Origin: Piscinibacter caeni
Lineage (GTDB): Bacteria > Pseudomonadota > Gammaproteobacteria > Burkholderiales > Burkholderiaceae_C
Direction: 5' to 3'
NCBI GenBank assembly: GCA_003265685.1
Contig: KZ836111.1
Coordinates: 1-64,000, forward strand
DNA: 64,000 nucleotides
The position numbers and the translations under genes were made by a program. The notes beneath the pieces were generated by a model. It made no database searches. It saw only the letters and a list, made by a program, of their open reading frames with translations, and was not told the DNA's origin. Within the stretch, counting starts at the first letter, position 1, and each line of letters starts with the position of its first letter. This document shows positions 63,841-64,000 of the stretch, piece by piece.

Positions 63841-64000
63841 ATGCCCCGGTACATGATCCAGGTTCGCGCCACCGCGATGAGCGAGGCTGGCGACTTCCCC
63901 GATGACCCTACGCTGGTGCCGCGCATGATGGCCTTTCACGACGAGATGGCCAAGGCCGGCGTGCTGCTCGATGGTGCCGGTCTTCAGCCCAGCAGCCAGG
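63841..64000 (+). CDS. YciI/DGPF-type protein, N-terminal fragment (cut by window edge)
   Basis: An ATG at 63841 preceded by GGAGACG (5 nt spacing) opens a frame of 53 visible codons. The sequence (YMIQVRATAMSEAGDFPDDP, then MMAFHDEMAKAGVLLDGAGL) fits the YCII-related DGPF family, whose members often pair with ECF sigma factors in Burkholderiales. The rest lies outside the window. Confidence 0.7.
   Translation, partial: MPRYMIQVRATAMSEAGDFPDDPTLVPRMMAFHDEMAKAGVLLDGAGLQPSSQ

Overview
This is a very GC-rich chromosomal window with strong G/C bias at third codon positions. Its gene families point to a betaproteobacterium of the order Burkholderiales, probably in the Rubrivivax/Ideonella/Leptothrix neighbourhood. 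The indicators are a Bug-type tripartite tricarboxylate receptor, a DUF4212/VC_2705 symporter pair, the prfB-HAD-pepN-fbp gene run and a typical thrW tRNA. The assignment is inference from gene content. I see no transposase, integrase, CRISPR array or rRNA; the window is mostly ordinary metabolic chromosome.

Layout. 1-3430: a gene cut by the left edge, a frameshifted glutaredoxin/membrane protein gene, a lone Rieske protein (petA), a cupin, an SDR and a small ORF. 3611-9571: a Suv3-type RNA helicase, a decayed stretch and a large propeller-GGDEF diguanylate cyclase. 9944-16392: thrW, then a divergent block that reads as a complete sulfolactate pathway: YeiH exporter and GntR regulator on the minus strand; SuyA, SuyB, SlcC-like, ComC-like and a Bug receptor on the plus strand. 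16380-26190: a LacI regulator with a perfect palindromic operator, and an eight-gene sugar operon (IlvD-type dehydratase, HpcH/HpaI aldolase, UgpC/MalEFG-type ABC transporter, Gfo/Idh oxidoreductase, SDR). 26197-31279: a dipeptide-type ABC operon with two tandem substrate-binding proteins and no ATPases.

31389-37748: a DUF885 peptidase-like protein, a LuxR-type regulator, a lipoprotein amidohydrolase and an APC transporter. 37810-43288: fbp, pepN, a HAD phosphatase and prfB with its programmed frameshift. 43473-49396: a small membrane protein plus TPR protein, then the DUF4212 + VC_2705 symporter, a cNMP/CBS/DUF294 regulator and a DEDDh exonuclease (an acetate-type uptake module). 49654-54744: small conserved proteins, an alpha/beta hydrolase, a GNAT, an acyl-CoA synthetase and a questin-oxidase-like protein. 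54741-61554: dienelactone hydrolase, OmpR-type response regulator, diiron-type protein, DUF1127 protein, hybrid histidine kinase and hydrolase. 61780-63451: a translationally coupled cupin/PanE-like/DUF1330 trio; a YciI-like gene is cut by the right edge.

The most unusual feature is a pair of about 267-bp structured elements (49389-49655 and 55659-55927), both between convergent genes. They share a 207-bp core (8 differences by eye) that folds into two branched helices. Each is closed by a 30-31 bp outer stem whose sequence is completely different between copies but self-complementary within each copy. One inner base pair covaries between copies. This looks like a selected nucleic-acid structure, or an element that makes or targets palindromes, and I cannot assign it to a named family.
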